Positions 49,278-58,862 are shown, counted from the first letter of the stretch. The stretch is 64,000 bases of DNA from Sphingomonas brevis (GCF_023516505.1 NZ_JAMGBB010000001.1:310001-374000), one strand, 5' to 3'. Made by a program: numbers and translations. The notes: generated from the letters alone by a model not told the origin.

Positions 49278-50467
49278 CGATCTCCGCGGCTCAAGGCTTC
49301 CGCCGCAGCATGTGCGCTCGCCCAGGCCCATTGGAAATTATAGCCGCCGAGCCAGCCGGTGACGTCAACCGCTTCGCCGATCGCGAACAGGCCGGGGACG
49401 CGGTTGGATTGCATGGTCTGGGACGACAGTTCGGCGGTGCTGATCCCGCCGATGGTGACTTCGGCCTTGGCGAACCCCTCGCTGCCGTTGGGCGTGAACG
49501 ACCAGGCGGCTATCCGGCGCTCGGCCTCGTCGAGTGCTCGGTCGGTGAGGTTGGCGAGTTCCCCGGCTAGTCCGAGTTGATCGGCCAGGGTTTCCGCCAG
49601 ACGGTCGGGGAGGTGCCGGGCGAGCAAGCGGCGGAGGGTGGTGCGCGGTTCGTCGCGCTTGGCCTGCCGCAGCCAGCCGCGGGGCAGGTCGGGCAGGAAA
49701 TCGATGAAGACCGGCTGGCCAGGGCGCCAGTAGGAGCTGGCCTGGAGGATAGCCGGGCCGGACAGGCCGCGATGGGTGAACAGGGCAGCTTCTCGAAATG
49801 TGCCTTTGCCCGCGCTGGCGACGACATCGGCAGAGACGCCGGAGAGCGTCTTGAACAGTGCCTGGTCGCCCGACAGGGTCAGCGGCACCAGCGCCGGGCG
49901 CGGCTCGACGATCTTCAGGCCGAAGCGGCGGGCGACGTCGTAGGCGAAGCCGGTCGCGCCAAGCTTGGGTATCGACAGGCCCCCGCTGGCCAGCACCAGC
50001 GCCGGAGCGCGCGCGGTCGTCGTGCCGATCGTGACGTCGAAGGCGCCGTCACGATGCTCGATGGTTGCCGGCTGGCCGAAAGCAGTGTCGACCGCGCCCG
50101 CGGCGCATTCGTCGAGCAGCATGGCGACGATCTGCCGTGCCGAGCCGTCGCAGAATAATTGGCCGAGGGTTTTCTCGTGCCAGGCGATACGGTGGCGTTC
50201 GACCAGGGCGAGGAAATCCGCCGGCGTGAAGCGGCCGAGCGCCGACTTGGCGAAGTGCGGGTTGGCGGAGAGGAAATTATCGGCGGTGGCGCCTATATTG
50301 GTGAAATTGCAGCGGCCCCCGCCCGAGATCAGTATCTTGCGGCCCGGTTCGCTCGAGTGATCGACCAGCAGGACGCGACGGCCGCGCTGTCCGGCGAGCG
50401 CGGCGCAAAACATGCCCGCCGCCCCCGCCCCGATGACGATCGAGTCGAAGGTGCGTGGCGCGGTCAA
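49241..50467 (-). CDS. NAD(P)/FAD-dependent oxidoreductase, YhiN/HI0933 family
   Basis: 408 aa. The N-terminal IVIGAGAAGMFCAALAGQRGRRVLLVDHSSEPGRKILISGGGRCNFTN is the HI0933/YhiN signature; further on are GLSIPKLGATGFAYDVA and GLFAIGEAVDVTGWLGGYNFQWAWASAHAA. The substrate is unknown. The last ~12 residues (RHPGPRAGVCLI) are encoded by a REP palindrome, so the natural C-terminus was replaced or extended. Confidence 0.9.
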   Translation of the reverse strand: MTAPRTFDSIVIGAGAAGMFCAALAGQRGRRVLLVDHSSEPGRKILISGGGRCNFTNIGATADNFLSANPHFAKSALGRFTPADFLALVERHRIAWHEKTLGQLFCDGSARQIVAMLLDECAAGAVDTAFGQPATIEHRDGAFDVTIGTTTARAPALVLASGGLSIPKLGATGFAYDVARRFGLKIVEPRPALVPLTLSGDQALFKTLSGVSADVVASAGKGTFREAALFTHRGLSGPAILQASSYWRPGQPVFIDFLPDLPRGWLRQAKRDEPRTTLRRLLARHLPDRLAETLADQLGLAGELANLTDRALDEAERRIAAWSFTPNGSEGFAKAEVTIGGISTAELSSQTMQSNRVPGLFAIGEAVDVTGWLGGYNFQWAWASAHAAAEALSRGDRHPGPRAGVCLI

Positions 50468-50473
50468 TTGAGG

Positions 50474-51886
50474 TTAGGCGGGCACGCCGAACAGGTCATG
50501 CTCGTCCGAGTCTTCGATGGTGACCTTCACGAAATCGCCGGGCTTGAGGCCGTGGGCGTCGCGAAGGTGGACCTCGCCGTCGATTTCCGGGGCGTCGGCC
50601 TTGGAGCGGCCGGTGGCACCGACGTCGTGATGGTGTTCGGGATGCGGGGCATCGAAATGGCCGCGGTCGGGCCCTTCCGCCGGGGGCGCAACATCGTCGA
50701 CGCGGTCGATCAGCACGTCGATCGTCTTGCCGACCTTGGCGGCCAGCTTTTCAGCGCTGATGCGCGCCGTGAGGTCCATGACGCGCTGGTAACGCTCTTC
50801 CTTCAGGCTCTCGGGCACATGGTCGGGCAGCGCGTTGGCGGCGGCGCCCTCGACCGGTTCGAAGCGGAAAGCGCCGACGCGGTCGAGCTGGGCCTCTTCC
50901 AGCCAGCGCAGCAGATATTCGAAGTCCTCTTCGGTTTCGCCGGGGAAGCCGACGACGAAGCTGGAGCGGACCGCGATGTCCGGACAGATGGCGCGCCAGT
51001 TTTTGAGGCGCTCCAGCACCTTGGCCTCATTGGCCGGCCGCTTCATCGACTTCAGTACCTTCGGGCTGGCGTGCTGGAAGGGAATGTCGAGGTAGGGCAG
51101 GACCAGCCCCTCGGCCATTAGCGGGATGACCTGGTCGACGTGCGGATAAGGATAGACATAGTGGAGGCGGACCCAGGGGGTGTCGCCCTCCGGCGTCTTC
51201 AAGCTGCCGAGCTCGCGGGCGAGGTCGGTCATGTGGGCGCGGACTTCGTGACCCTTCCACTCCCTCGGCTGGTGGCGGATGTCGACGCCATAGGCCGAGG
51301 TGTCCTGGCTGATCACCAGTAGTTCCTTGGTGCCGGCCGCGACCAGCTTTTCCGCTTCGCGAAGAATGGCGTCCGGGCGGCGGCTGGCGAGATCACCGCG
51401 GATCGAGGGGATGATGCAGAAGCTGCAGCGGTGGTTGCAGCCTTCGCTGATCTTCAAATAGCTGTAATGACGCGGGGTGAGCTTCAGGCCCTGTTCGGGC
51501 ACCAGGTCCAGATAGGGGTTGGCGACAGGCGGCGCGGCCTCCAGGACGGCGCTGACAACTTCCTCATATTGCTGCGGGCCGGTGATGGCGAGCACGTCCG
51601 GGAAGCGGGCACGGATCACGTCGGCTTCCTTGCCCATGCAGCCGGTGACGACGACCTTGCCGTTCTCCGCGATGGCCTCGCCGATCGCTTCGAGGCTCTC
51701 CTCCTTGGCGCTGTCGAGGAAGCCGCAGGTGTTGACCAGGACAACGTCCGCGCCGGCATAGTCGGGCGACATGTCATAGCCGTTGGCGCGGAGCTTGGTC
51801 AGGATGCGTTCGCTGTCGACCAATGCCTTGGGACAGCCGAGCGAGACCATGCCGACGCGCGGCGGAGAAGGAAGTTTGGTAGCCAT
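50474..51886 (-). CDS. rimO: Ribosomal protein S12 methylthiotransferase
   Basis: 470 aa. UPF0004 domain with [12 protein letters not shown] and [10 protein letters not shown], radical [11 protein letters not shown] (preceded by LKISEG), and [13 protein letters not shown]. It methylthiolates Asp of ribosomal protein S12. The C-terminal TRAM domain holds a ~30-residue His/Asp-rich loop ([18 protein letters not shown]) not usual in the family. The start is ATG at 51886. Confidence 0.95.
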   Translation of the reverse strand: MATKLPSPPRVGMVSLGCPKALVDSERILTKLRANGYDMSPDYAGADVVLVNTCGFLDSAKEESLEAIGEAIAENGKVVVTGCMGKEADVIRARFPDVLAITGPQQYEEVVSAVLEAAPPVANPYLDLVPEQGLKLTPRHYSYLKISEGCNHRCSFCIIPSIRGDLASRRPDAILREAEKLVAAGTKELLVISQDTSAYGVDIRHQPREWKGHEVRAHMTDLARELGSLKTPEGDTPWVRLHYVYPYPHVDQVIPLMAEGLVLPYLDIPFQHASPKVLKSMKRPANEAKVLERLKNWRAICPDIAVRSSFVVGFPGETEEDFEYLLRWLEEAQLDRVGAFRFEPVEGAAANALPDHVPESLKEERYQRVMDLTARISAEKLAAKVGKTIDVLIDRVDDVAPPAEGPDRGHFDAPHPEHHHDVGATGRSKADAPEIDGEVHLRDAHGLKPGDFVKVTIEDSDEHDLFGVPA

Positions 51887-51961
51887 GGGGAGCCGCGCCC
51901 TATAGCGATTTTTGAGGCAAAATCGAGGCCTTATGCGTGGCCGCCGTTCCTCCTTCGGCGA

Positions 51962-52750
51962 TTAGTTCCCTGGCACCGTGCGGAAGCGCAAGGCGTCGGG
52001 CGAGACGCCGGTGAGCTCGGACCGGAAGACCTTGCCGTGATGCTCGTCAACCGCGACGTTGCCGATACCCGGGCAGTAGCTCTTCTGTTCATTCGCGCCG
52101 TTTTCGAGAGTTGAGAACTCCTTGGTCACGATACAGTTGGTGAAGGTGCCGGGCGGATAGGCGTCTTCGCGCTTCAGCACGACGGTTACGCCCGTTCCCT
52201 TGACGGTCGCCTGATCCAGGGCGACTGGTGCCGCTCGCTCCTGGAAATAAGTGTCGCCGTTGCGTGGCTGGGCGGGCATGATGATGCCCGGAAGAGCGCC
52301 AGCCGGAGCCACGCCGGCAATCCACGATCCCGCGCTGGGATCGCAGGTGAATATCGGGCAATGGAAGCTGTCCTCGCCGAAGTACCAGACGTTTCCACTA
52401 TTATCCTGCGCATAATAGTCGAGCGTGTCCTCGACCAGCGCGGAGGCGTCGGTGGTGCAGGTGTCGCTCTCGTACGCCGTGTCGTGGACGACGCGGGTAG
52501 TCACCCCGGCGATGGTCCGCGTATCGCCGGTGACCGACGTTACGACGACCTCGCAGCCGTCGGGGGTCTCGCCCTTGTAGGTGAAGACGGTGCCGGGGAT
52601 GAGAGGGAAGTAGACATTGTCGATGTCGAGCGGATCGCTGAAGTCCGTCGCATTGAACGAAATCTGGATCGTCCTCGCGGCCGCTGGAGGCGCGATCAGG
52701 AAGACGCCCAACGTGGTGGCGGCGAGCAAGTGCGAGCGGAAGTTAGTCAT
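51962..52750 (-). CDS. Secreted protein of unknown function, Cys-rich beta
   Basis: 262 aa. A signal peptide (1-26, PPAAART) is followed by a beta-rich region with four or more Cys (DGCEVVV, SDTCTT, FHCPIFTCDP, NCIVTKE, KSYCPG). It opens DNVYFPLIPGTVFTYKGET, a stretch I recall from a widespread secreted family without assigned function. It stands alone between rimO and ugd. Confidence 0.65.
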   Translation of the reverse strand: MTNFRSHLLAATTLGVFLIAPPAAARTIQISFNATDFSDPLDIDNVYFPLIPGTVFTYKGETPDGCEVVVTSVTGDTRTIAGVTTRVVHDTAYESDTCTTDASALVEDTLDYYAQDNSGNVWYFGEDSFHCPIFTCDPSAGSWIAGVAPAGALPGIIMPAQPRNGDTYFQERAAPVALDQATVKGTGVTVVLKREDAYPPGTFTNCIVTKEFSTLENGANEQKSYCPGIGNVAVDEHHGKVFRSELTGVSPDALRFRTVPGN

Positions 52751-52938
52751 GGCCGTTCTCCCTCAAGGGGCGGGAACAGGCGGGAGCGGGGCCGCAAACG
52801 GCTCAGGGGGCCCGCGGATGCTTGTTAAATGGCACTAATCGGGAATTGTTCCGGGGCCAGCTTCAAGATTGCTTGAGCTTGGCCGCACCGCACGGCTAAA
52901 GCCCTGTGGCAAACCCCGTCGACAAGAAGAGAATTTCC

Positions 52939-54264
52939 ATGCGTATCGCGATGATCGGCACTGGCTATGTCGGCCTGGTTTCCGGCACCTGCCTCGCTGA
53001 TTTCGGCCACCATGTGACCTGTGTCGACAAGGACTCGGCCAAGATCGAGGGGCTGCTGGCCGGGCGGATGCCGATCTGGGAGCCGGGGCTGGAAGGCCTG
53101 GTCAAGGCCAATGTCGATCGCGGGCGGCTGCAATTCACTTGCCATCTTGGCAAGGCGCTGGAAGGCGCGGAGGCGGTGTTCATCGCCGTCGGCACGCCGT
53201 CGCGGCGCGGCGACGGTCACGCCGACCTGAGTTTCGTGTTCGCCGCGGTCGAGGAACTGGCCGGGCTGCTCAAGAGCCCGATCGTCGTTGTGACCAAGTC
53301 GACCGTCCCGGTCGGCACCGGCGACAAGATCGCGGCGCTACTGAAGGAAAAGGGCGCGCCCGAGGGCGTCTCGGTCGCGTCCAATCCGGAGTTCTTGCGA
53401 GAGGGCGCGGCGATCGCCGACTTCAAGCACCCCGATCGCATCCTGGTCGGCGCCGAGGACGACAAGGCCCGCGCGTGCCTGGCCGAAATTTATCGGCCGT
53501 TGTTCCTCAACCGGGCGCCGATGCTGTTCACCGGCCGGCGGACGGCCGAACTCACCAAATATGCGGCGAATGCGTTCCTCGCGACCAAGATCAGCTTCAT
53601 CAACGAGATGGCCGACTTGTGCGAGGCGGTGGATGCAGATGTGCAGGATCTCGCGCGTGGGATCGGCCTCGATAATCGTATCGGGCCCAAATTCCTTCAC
53701 GCCGGGCCGGGCTATGGCGGAAGCTGTTTTCCCAAGGATACGCTGGCGCTGCTCAAGACGGCCGAGGAAGCCGGGATCAGACAGCGGATCGTGTCGACCG
53801 TCGTGGAGGTTAACGACCGCCGCAAGGAAGCGATGGCAGACCGAGTAAAGGCGGCGCTGGGCGGAAGCGTCGAAGGCAAGCGGATCGCGGTCCTCGGCCT
53901 GACCTTCAAGCCGAATACCGATGACATGCGCGACGCGCCGTCGATTCCGCTGATCAACGGGTTGCTGGACGGCGGGGCCAACGTCGTTGCGTTCGATCCG
54001 GTGGGACGCGAGCAAGCGGAAAAGGTGCTTCCGAAAATTGAGTATGCCGCGTCGGCCGAAGAGGCCGCGGACGGGGCCGAGGCGATCGTCATCGTTACCG
54101 AGTGGGACGAGTTTCGAGCGCTCGACCTCGACGACATCGCCAAGCGAATGCGCGGCACTGCGCTGGTCGACCTCCGGAACGTCTATAACCCGGACGAGGC
54201 GCATGAGGCCGGGTTGGTCCACTTCGGAGTTGGCCGCGGTCGCATTGACGCCGATAGCCGCTAA
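52939..54264 (+). CDS. ugd: UDP-glucose 6-dehydrogenase
   Basis: 441 aa. NAD-binding start IAMIGTGYVGLVSGTCLADFGHHV, catalytic Cys in GPGYGGSCFPKDT, and the UDP-binding C-terminal domain (LTFKPNTDDMRDAPS). It oxidises UDP-glucose to UDP-glucuronate for polysaccharide synthesis. The ATG at 52939 is chosen because the upstream in-frame start adds non-family residues. It is followed by a second UDP-sugar dehydrogenase. Confidence 0.96.
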   Translation: MRIAMIGTGYVGLVSGTCLADFGHHVTCVDKDSAKIEGLLAGRMPIWEPGLEGLVKANVDRGRLQFTCHLGKALEGAEAVFIAVGTPSRRGDGHADLSFVFAAVEELAGLLKSPIVVVTKSTVPVGTGDKIAALLKEKGAPEGVSVASNPEFLREGAAIADFKHPDRILVGAEDDKARACLAEIYRPLFLNRAPMLFTGRRTAELTKYAANAFLATKISFINEMADLCEAVDADVQDLARGIGLDNRIGPKFLHAGPGYGGSCFPKDTLALLKTAEEAGIRQRIVSTVVEVNDRRKEAMADRVKAALGGSVEGKRIAVLGLTFKPNTDDMRDAPSIPLINGLLDGGANVVAFDPVGREQAEKVLPKIEYAASAEEAADGAEAIVIVTEWDEFRALDLDDIAKRMRGTALVDLRNVYNPDEAHEAGLVHFGVGRGRIDADSR

Positions 54265-54311
54265 AGAGGAACTGGATTGGTCCGAAATAGTGGCGGCGCG
54301 TTGGGGTGGGG

Positions 54312-55595
54312 ATGAGCAGCAGCGGCAGCAAGATTATCGTCATCGGACTGGGCTATGTCGGCCTGCCGCTGGCGGTGGCGCTGGCCAAGGCGCATCCCGA
54401 CGCTGACGTAATCGGTTTCGATATCGACGCTTCGCGAATTGCCGAGCTCCGGCAGGGCGAAGACCGCACGCGCGAGGTTGAAGGTCGCGACCTGTCCTCG
54501 ACTTTGATGACCTTTACCGACCGTGACGAGGATTGCGCGGGTGCAAGCTTCATCATCGTCACCGTTCCTACTCCAGTGGACGACCGCAACCAGCCCGATC
54601 TCAGTGCGTTGCTCGCGGCGTCGAAGCGCCTGGCCGGCTGGATCGAGGCCGAGCGCCGCCCGACCATCATCTTCGAAAGCACCGTCTATCCCGGCGCAAC
54701 CGAGGAGGAGTGCGGGCCACTGATCGAACAGGCCTCCGGGCTGCAACGCGGCCGCGACTTCCGGCTTGGCTACAGCCCCGAACGGATCAATCCCGGCGAC
54801 AAGGTCCACCGCGTCGACAAGATCATCAAGGTCATTTCCGGCGAGGATGAGGAGGTGCTCGACCAGCTCGAACAGCTTTACGGCACGATGACTGAAGGCG
54901 GAGTGTTCCGCGCTGCCTCGATCCGCACCGCCGAGGCGGCCAAGGCGATCGAGAATGCGCAGCGCGACATCAACATCGCCTTCATGAACGAGGTGGCGCA
55001 GATTCTCAGCCACAATGGCGTTTCGACCTGGGACGTGATTGATGCTGCCAGGACCAAGTGGAATTTCCTGCCGTTCGAGCCCGGCCTGGTCGGCGGCCAC
55101 TGTATCGGCGTCGACCCTTATTATCTGAGCTTCCACGCCCAGCGGATCGGCCATGATCCGCGGGTGATTCTGGCCGGTCGCGGGATAAATGACGACATGG
55201 GCCGGTGGATCGCGGACCGGCTGCACACGCAGGTCGGTTCGTCCCCCAAGCGGATATTGTTCCTGGGCATCACCTTCAAGGAAAACGTCCCCGATGTCCG
55301 CAACAGCCGGGCAGTCGACATCGTTCGGCGTCTCGCCTGGCTGGGCCACGAGGTAACCATCACCGACCCCCTGGCCGATCCGGAAGAAGTGAATCGCGAA
55401 TATCAGCTGACGCTTGAGAAAGTACCGGTGGGGCGGTTCGATTGCATCGTGGCAGCGGTCCGCCACGCGGGATTTGAGGAAATGTCGGCCGATGCGGTGG
55501 CAGGCATGGTGGCCGAAGGTGGGCTTGTGGCCGACCTCAAGGGAATGTGGCGAAAGCTCGCCTTACCCCCTGGCGTCCAACGCTGGTCGCTGTGA
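54312..55595 (+). CDS. UDP-N-acetylsugar dehydrogenase (TviB/WecC-like)
   Basis: 427 aa. NAD motif IIVIGLGYVGLPLAVALAKAH, the SPERINPGDKVH signature, and catalytic Cys in GLVGGHCIGVDPYYLSF fit the TviB/WecC branch that oxidises UDP-GlcNAc or UDP-ManNAc to the uronic acid. It differs clearly from the adjacent ugd. It precedes the sugar transferase by 12 bp. A GTG at 54306 is a possible earlier start. Confidence 0.9.
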   Translation: MSSSGSKIIVIGLGYVGLPLAVALAKAHPDADVIGFDIDASRIAELRQGEDRTREVEGRDLSSTLMTFTDRDEDCAGASFIIVTVPTPVDDRNQPDLSALLAASKRLAGWIEAERRPTIIFESTVYPGATEEECGPLIEQASGLQRGRDFRLGYSPERINPGDKVHRVDKIIKVISGEDEEVLDQLEQLYGTMTEGGVFRAASIRTAEAAKAIENAQRDINIAFMNEVAQILSHNGVSTWDVIDAARTKWNFLPFEPGLVGGHCIGVDPYYLSFHAQRIGHDPRVILAGRGINDDMGRWIADRLHTQVGSSPKRILFLGITFKENVPDVRNSRAVDIVRRLAWLGHEVTITDPLADPEEVNREYQLTLEKVPVGRFDCIVAAVRHAGFEEMSADAVAGMVAEGGLVADLKGMWRKLALPPGVQRWSL

Positions 55596-55607
55596 GTATC
55601 TCCTGAG

Positions 55608-56891
55608 ATGCTGCACTCGCCGCCAACGACCCTTAAAACCCAGCGACGGTTCATTGCGCGCCAGCGATTCAATGCACTGGGCGCGATGGTCGCGGTGGCG
55701 CTGCTGCCGTTCCTGCTCCGGGCCATCGTGCTGCCTCAGTCCACATTCTACGCCGCATCCATCAACGCGCTGATGTTCAATGCGCTGGCGGTAGTCATTG
55801 CGTTCTGGACGCGACTGTCGATCGAAACCTATCCCGGCAACCGCTCGACCCATGTGATCCTGCCCTCGATCGTGCTGGCTCATGCGACGATCGTCACGAT
55901 CCTGCTACTGGCGCGCCTGCCCTATGATCGGCTGGCACTCGTGGCGGGATTTGTCGCTCATATCCTGTGGGGCTACGGCCTTTATTTCTCCGTGCAACGC
56001 TACATTCGCTACCGCATCGCGATCGTTCCCTTCGGTGATGTCGACCGCCTGAGGGCAATCGATACCGTCGAGTGGCGCGAAATGCAGGTTCCGGCGCTGG
56101 AAGATGCTGCCGGCTGCGATGGGCTGGTTGCCGACTTCGCCGCGCCAGAAATGCCGCCGGAATGGGAAGCGCTACTCGCCGATGCCGCAGTCGAGGGGCG
56201 AATGGTTTACCAGGTCAAGCAACTCTACGAATCGCTGACCGGCCGGGTCGAGGTCGATCATTTGCGAGAAAATAGCTTTGGCAGCCTGGTCCCGGCGCGC
56301 GGCTATTTCCACCTGAAGGCGCTGCTCGACCTGATGGCGGCACTGGTGGCTTTGCCTGTCGCCTTGCCGGTCCTCGCCGGGATTGCGCTGGCGATCAGGC
56401 TGGACAGTCCCGGCCCGGCGATCTTCAGGCAGCGGCGAATAGGCCAGGCCGGCCTGCCATTCTACATGCTCAAATTCCGGACCATGGCGCACCGTGAGGC
56501 CGGCGGAGGAATTGAGGAGGCAATCACCAGCGATCGCGATCCCCGGATAACCCGGGTCGGCGCGCGGCTGAGAAAGTCGCGGCTCGACGAGCTCCCGCAG
56601 ATCTTCAACATCCTTGCCGGCCAGATGAGCTGGATCGGGCCGCGCCCGGAGGCAGAGGCATTATCGATCCACTACTCCGGCGAGATCCCCTTTTACCGGT
56701 ACCGGCATGTGGTGCGGCCCGGCATCACTGGCTGGGCGCAGGTCAATCAGGGCCATGTCGCGTCGGTCGACGAGGTCGACGACAAGCTGAAATACGACTT
56801 CTACTACGTAAAATATTTCTCGGCCTGGCTCGACCTGCTGATCGTGTTCCGGACGATCCGGACGATGACCACCGGTTTTGGGTCGCGATAG
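55608..56891 (+). CDS. Undecaprenyl-phosphate sugar phosphotransferase (initiating, polyprenyl family)
   Basis: 427 aa. Four N-terminal membrane helices (~25-130) and one at ~245-265 precede the catalytic domain: FRQRRIGQAGLPFYMLKFRTM, RLRKSRLDELPQIFNILAGQMSWIGPRPE and WAQVNQGHV. It transfers a sugar-1-phosphate to undecaprenyl phosphate and so starts an exopolysaccharide or capsule. With the two dehydrogenases it forms a small initiation operon; glycosyltransferases are not in the window. Confidence 0.92.
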   Translation: MLHSPPTTLKTQRRFIARQRFNALGAMVAVALLPFLLRAIVLPQSTFYAASINALMFNALAVVIAFWTRLSIETYPGNRSTHVILPSIVLAHATIVTILLLARLPYDRLALVAGFVAHILWGYGLYFSVQRYIRYRIAIVPFGDVDRLRAIDTVEWREMQVPALEDAAGCDGLVADFAAPEMPPEWEALLADAAVEGRMVYQVKQLYESLTGRVEVDHLRENSFGSLVPARGYFHLKALLDLMAALVALPVALPVLAGIALAIRLDSPGPAIFRQRRIGQAGLPFYMLKFRTMAHREAGGGIEEAITSDRDPRITRVGARLRKSRLDELPQIFNILAGQMSWIGPRPEAEALSIHYSGEIPFYRYRHVVRPGITGWAQVNQGHVASVDEVDDKLKYDFYYVKYFSAWLDLLIVFRTIRTMTTGFGSR

Positions 56892-56894
56892 GCG

Positions 56895-57557
56895 CTACTG
56901 GATGCAGCCGGTGCGGGCAGCCCGGGCATAGTCGAGCAGCCCTGGATCGAGGTCGGCAGGCCCGGCAAGGAATCGGTCGATGATCTCCAGCGCACGGTCG
57001 CTTTGACGAACCATGTGGCCGAGCCCGTGCAGCGCCGATTCCCTGCACGCCGGATTTGGCAGGCCGAGTACCGTCTCCATCACTTCGATGTCCGCGTCCC
57101 TGAGGCGTTCGGCACCCGGATCGTCCTTGGCCCAACCCCAGGTGATCACTTCCCACCACATGTAGCAGATGCCGTTGAGCGGCTCGGTCTGATCCTTGTC
57201 GAGGTGCGACAGTTTGGGAATGCAGCGGAGGTTGAAGAAGTCGCGGAAGAAGGTCGCGACCGATCGGATCAGGCGTTCCCGCGCTTCGATGGCGACTTCG
57301 GGATTGTAAACGCAGTGCGCATCGCCCGGGCCAAGCTCCCACAAGCCCGCCGCGATCTGCCTGTCGCTGTAATAGCGCAGCGCGTTGTCGGAATCCTCGA
57401 ACAGCCGGGTCAGGTAATCGACCAGCAGGCGATCGGCCACGGGTGGAGGCCAATCGTCCGCGGGCACGAACTGCGGATAGCATTCGCCGCTGACCGCCCG
57501 GCCGAAGGTCTCGTCGAGCCATTGATCGAAGCTGACGTTGTCGCGAGCGTGGATCAT
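56895..57557 (-). CDS. Unknown protein, second of a coupled pair
   Basis: 220 aa, acidic and helical, with WKDDVF-type aromatic-rich segments absent but FFRDFFNLRCIPKLSHLDKDQTEPLNGICYMWWEVITWGW central. Its stop lies 3 bp from the convergent sugar-transferase stop. It overlaps the upstream gene by 4 bp, so they are one operon. No signal peptide or membrane segment is seen. I do not recognise the family; the Cys/Trp cluster may bind a metal or cofactor. Confidence 0.55.
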   Translation of the reverse strand: MIHARDNVSFDQWLDETFGRAVSGECYPQFVPADDWPPPVADRLLVDYLTRLFEDSDNALRYYSDRQIAAGLWELGPGDAHCVYNPEVAIEARERLIRSVATFFRDFFNLRCIPKLSHLDKDQTEPLNGICYMWWEVITWGWAKDDPGAERLRDADIEVMETVLGLPNPACRESALHGLGHMVRQSDRALEIIDRFLAGPADLDPGLLDYARAARTGCIQ

Positions 57558-58213
57558 GGGCCGACATCCCCAAGCATATGGTCGGCCAGGCTATAGCAAT
57601 GGCTGGCCTGATAGGCATTCCGGCCGCGGTTCATGTGGGTCAGGTTGAACCGGCGAATGGCGCGCAGCCCGTGACGTTCGCTGATGAATTTGCGGATCGA
57701 CGCGGCGCCGCGGACCCTCACGCCGAAGACATCGTCCTTCCATGGGAAGTGGCTGACGTCTTCGGGGCGTTCGACCAGGCTTTCCAGCAGGTCTTGATCG
57801 AGTTGCTCCGGTTCCGCTGATCCGTCGCGGGTAAAGTCGGACAGATGGACGATAATCCGGGCGCGGATGCCGTCGCCGTCCGGCTGCAGCGCCAATAGCT
57901 CCATCCAACTCGCATTGACCCGGGCAAATGTCTTGTCGGTGCTCGGCAGGCAGGAGACGGACCAGCAGAAGCGTTCGGTAGTGCGCGGGATGGGAATGCA
58001 GCGGTCGGCGTAGGTCCTCAGGATATCGAGGACGTCCAGTGCCTGCGGGCGGCGCATCAGCTTTTCCAGGCGGCCGGAATATTTGAAGCGCTGTTCTAAC
58101 GATTCTGAGCGCTCAACCGCGTCCGCTAGCTCGGCTTCGCCTTCCAGCCAGGCTCGCTGCTGCACTTCATCGAGAAATTGGCGGAGGCCTTTGATCGCGG
58201 TCTGGGTCTTCAT
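57554..58213 (-). CDS. Unknown protein, first of a coupled pair
   Basis: 219 aa. The N-terminal half is helical (IKGLRQFLDEVQQRAWLEGEAEL), followed by a beta-containing part (GIRARIIVHLSDF, KDDVFGVRVRGAASI). It has no signal or membrane segment. ATG at 58213; the stop overlaps the next gene by 4 bp. The pair lies just beside GIY-YIG/REP element copy B. The family is unknown to me. Confidence 0.55.
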   Translation of the reverse strand: MKTQTAIKGLRQFLDEVQQRAWLEGEAELADAVERSESLEQRFKYSGRLEKLMRRPQALDVLDILRTYADRCIPIPRTTERFCWSVSCLPSTDKTFARVNASWMELLALQPDGDGIRARIIVHLSDFTRDGSAEPEQLDQDLLESLVERPEDVSHFPWKDDVFGVRVRGAASIRKFISERHGLRAIRRFNLTHMNRGRNAYQASHCYSLADHMLGDVGP

Positions 58214-58239
58214 TGGCGCAAGTAGTTAGCTGCTCTTAT

Positions 58240-58447
58240 GACCGCTTTCGACCCATTGCGGTCATTGGATTAATCGAGCGTCACCCCGGGCTTCACCCGG
58301 GGTCTGCCTGCCTTTTTGGGCGCAAATGAAAAGGCGGATCCCGGATCAAGTCCGGGATGACGAATGAGGTGAGACCGCTTTCGACCCATTGCGGTCATTG
58401 GACTAATCGAACGTCACCCCGGGCTTGACCCGGGGTCTGCTTGCCTT
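58240..58447 (+). repeat. 75-bp direct repeats within element copy B
   Basis: GACCGCTTTCGACCCATTGC.. through the CCCCGGG palindrome occurs at 58240-58314 and 58373-58447, 133 bp apart, with few differences (GATT/GACT, GAGC/GAAC, CTTCA/CTTGA). Confidence 0.85.
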
Positions 58448-58461
58448 TTGAACTCTGGGCA

Positions 58462-58776
58462 ATGGAACGTCAGCCTTGTGTTTATCTCTTAGCCCGCGCC
58501 TCCCACAGCACCTTCTATACCGGCGTCACAAGCGATCTGATCGGCCGCATCTGGCAGCATCGTACCGAAGCGACGAAGGGTTTCACGGCGCGATACGGGA
58601 TCAAAAGATTGGTCTGGTTCGAGGTCCATAAAACGATGGAATCCGCCATCCTGCGAGAAAAGCAGATCAAGCGCTGGCGGCGGCAATGGAAGTATGATCT
58701 CGTCAATGCGGACAATCCTACCTGGCGCGATCTTGCCGAAGACTTTGGATTTGAGCCGTTGGGGCTAGAAGGATAG
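58462..58776 (+). CDS. GIY-YIG nuclease family protein (copy B)
   Basis: 104 aa. Same core as copy A: VYLLARASHSTFYTGVTSDL, GRIWQHRTEATKGF, FEVHKTMESAILREKQIKRW with catalytic Tyr, Arg and Glu present. It differs from copy A mainly after residue 80 (DNPTWRDLAEDFGFEPLGLEG). ATG 58462 gives the same start as copy A. The selective conservation of the protein frame suggests it is functional. Confidence 0.88.
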   Translation: MERQPCVYLLARASHSTFYTGVTSDLIGRIWQHRTEATKGFTARYGIKRLVWFEVHKTMESAILREKQIKRWRRQWKYDLVNADNPTWRDLAEDFGFEPLGLEG

Positions 58777-58862
58777 GCGGACCCATGATCGGACCGGCAC
58801 TGTCCCCCAGACAGTGCCGCATGCCGATCATCAAGGCCGGGGTGACGGTCACTTGCCCTGCC

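Larger units (their letters stand above)
58240..58847 (+). mobile_element. GIY-YIG/REP element, copy B
   Basis: Shares about 545 bp with copy A (24990-25596), in the opposite orientation, including the GIY-YIG gene, the CCCCGGGCTTGACCCGGGG and ATCCCGG palindromes and the right-end module 58779-58847. At its left, a ~75-bp block (58240-58314) is repeated at 58373-58447, which replaces the second terminal inverted repeat of copy A. It sits between the unknown gene pair and parE. Confidence 0.7.
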
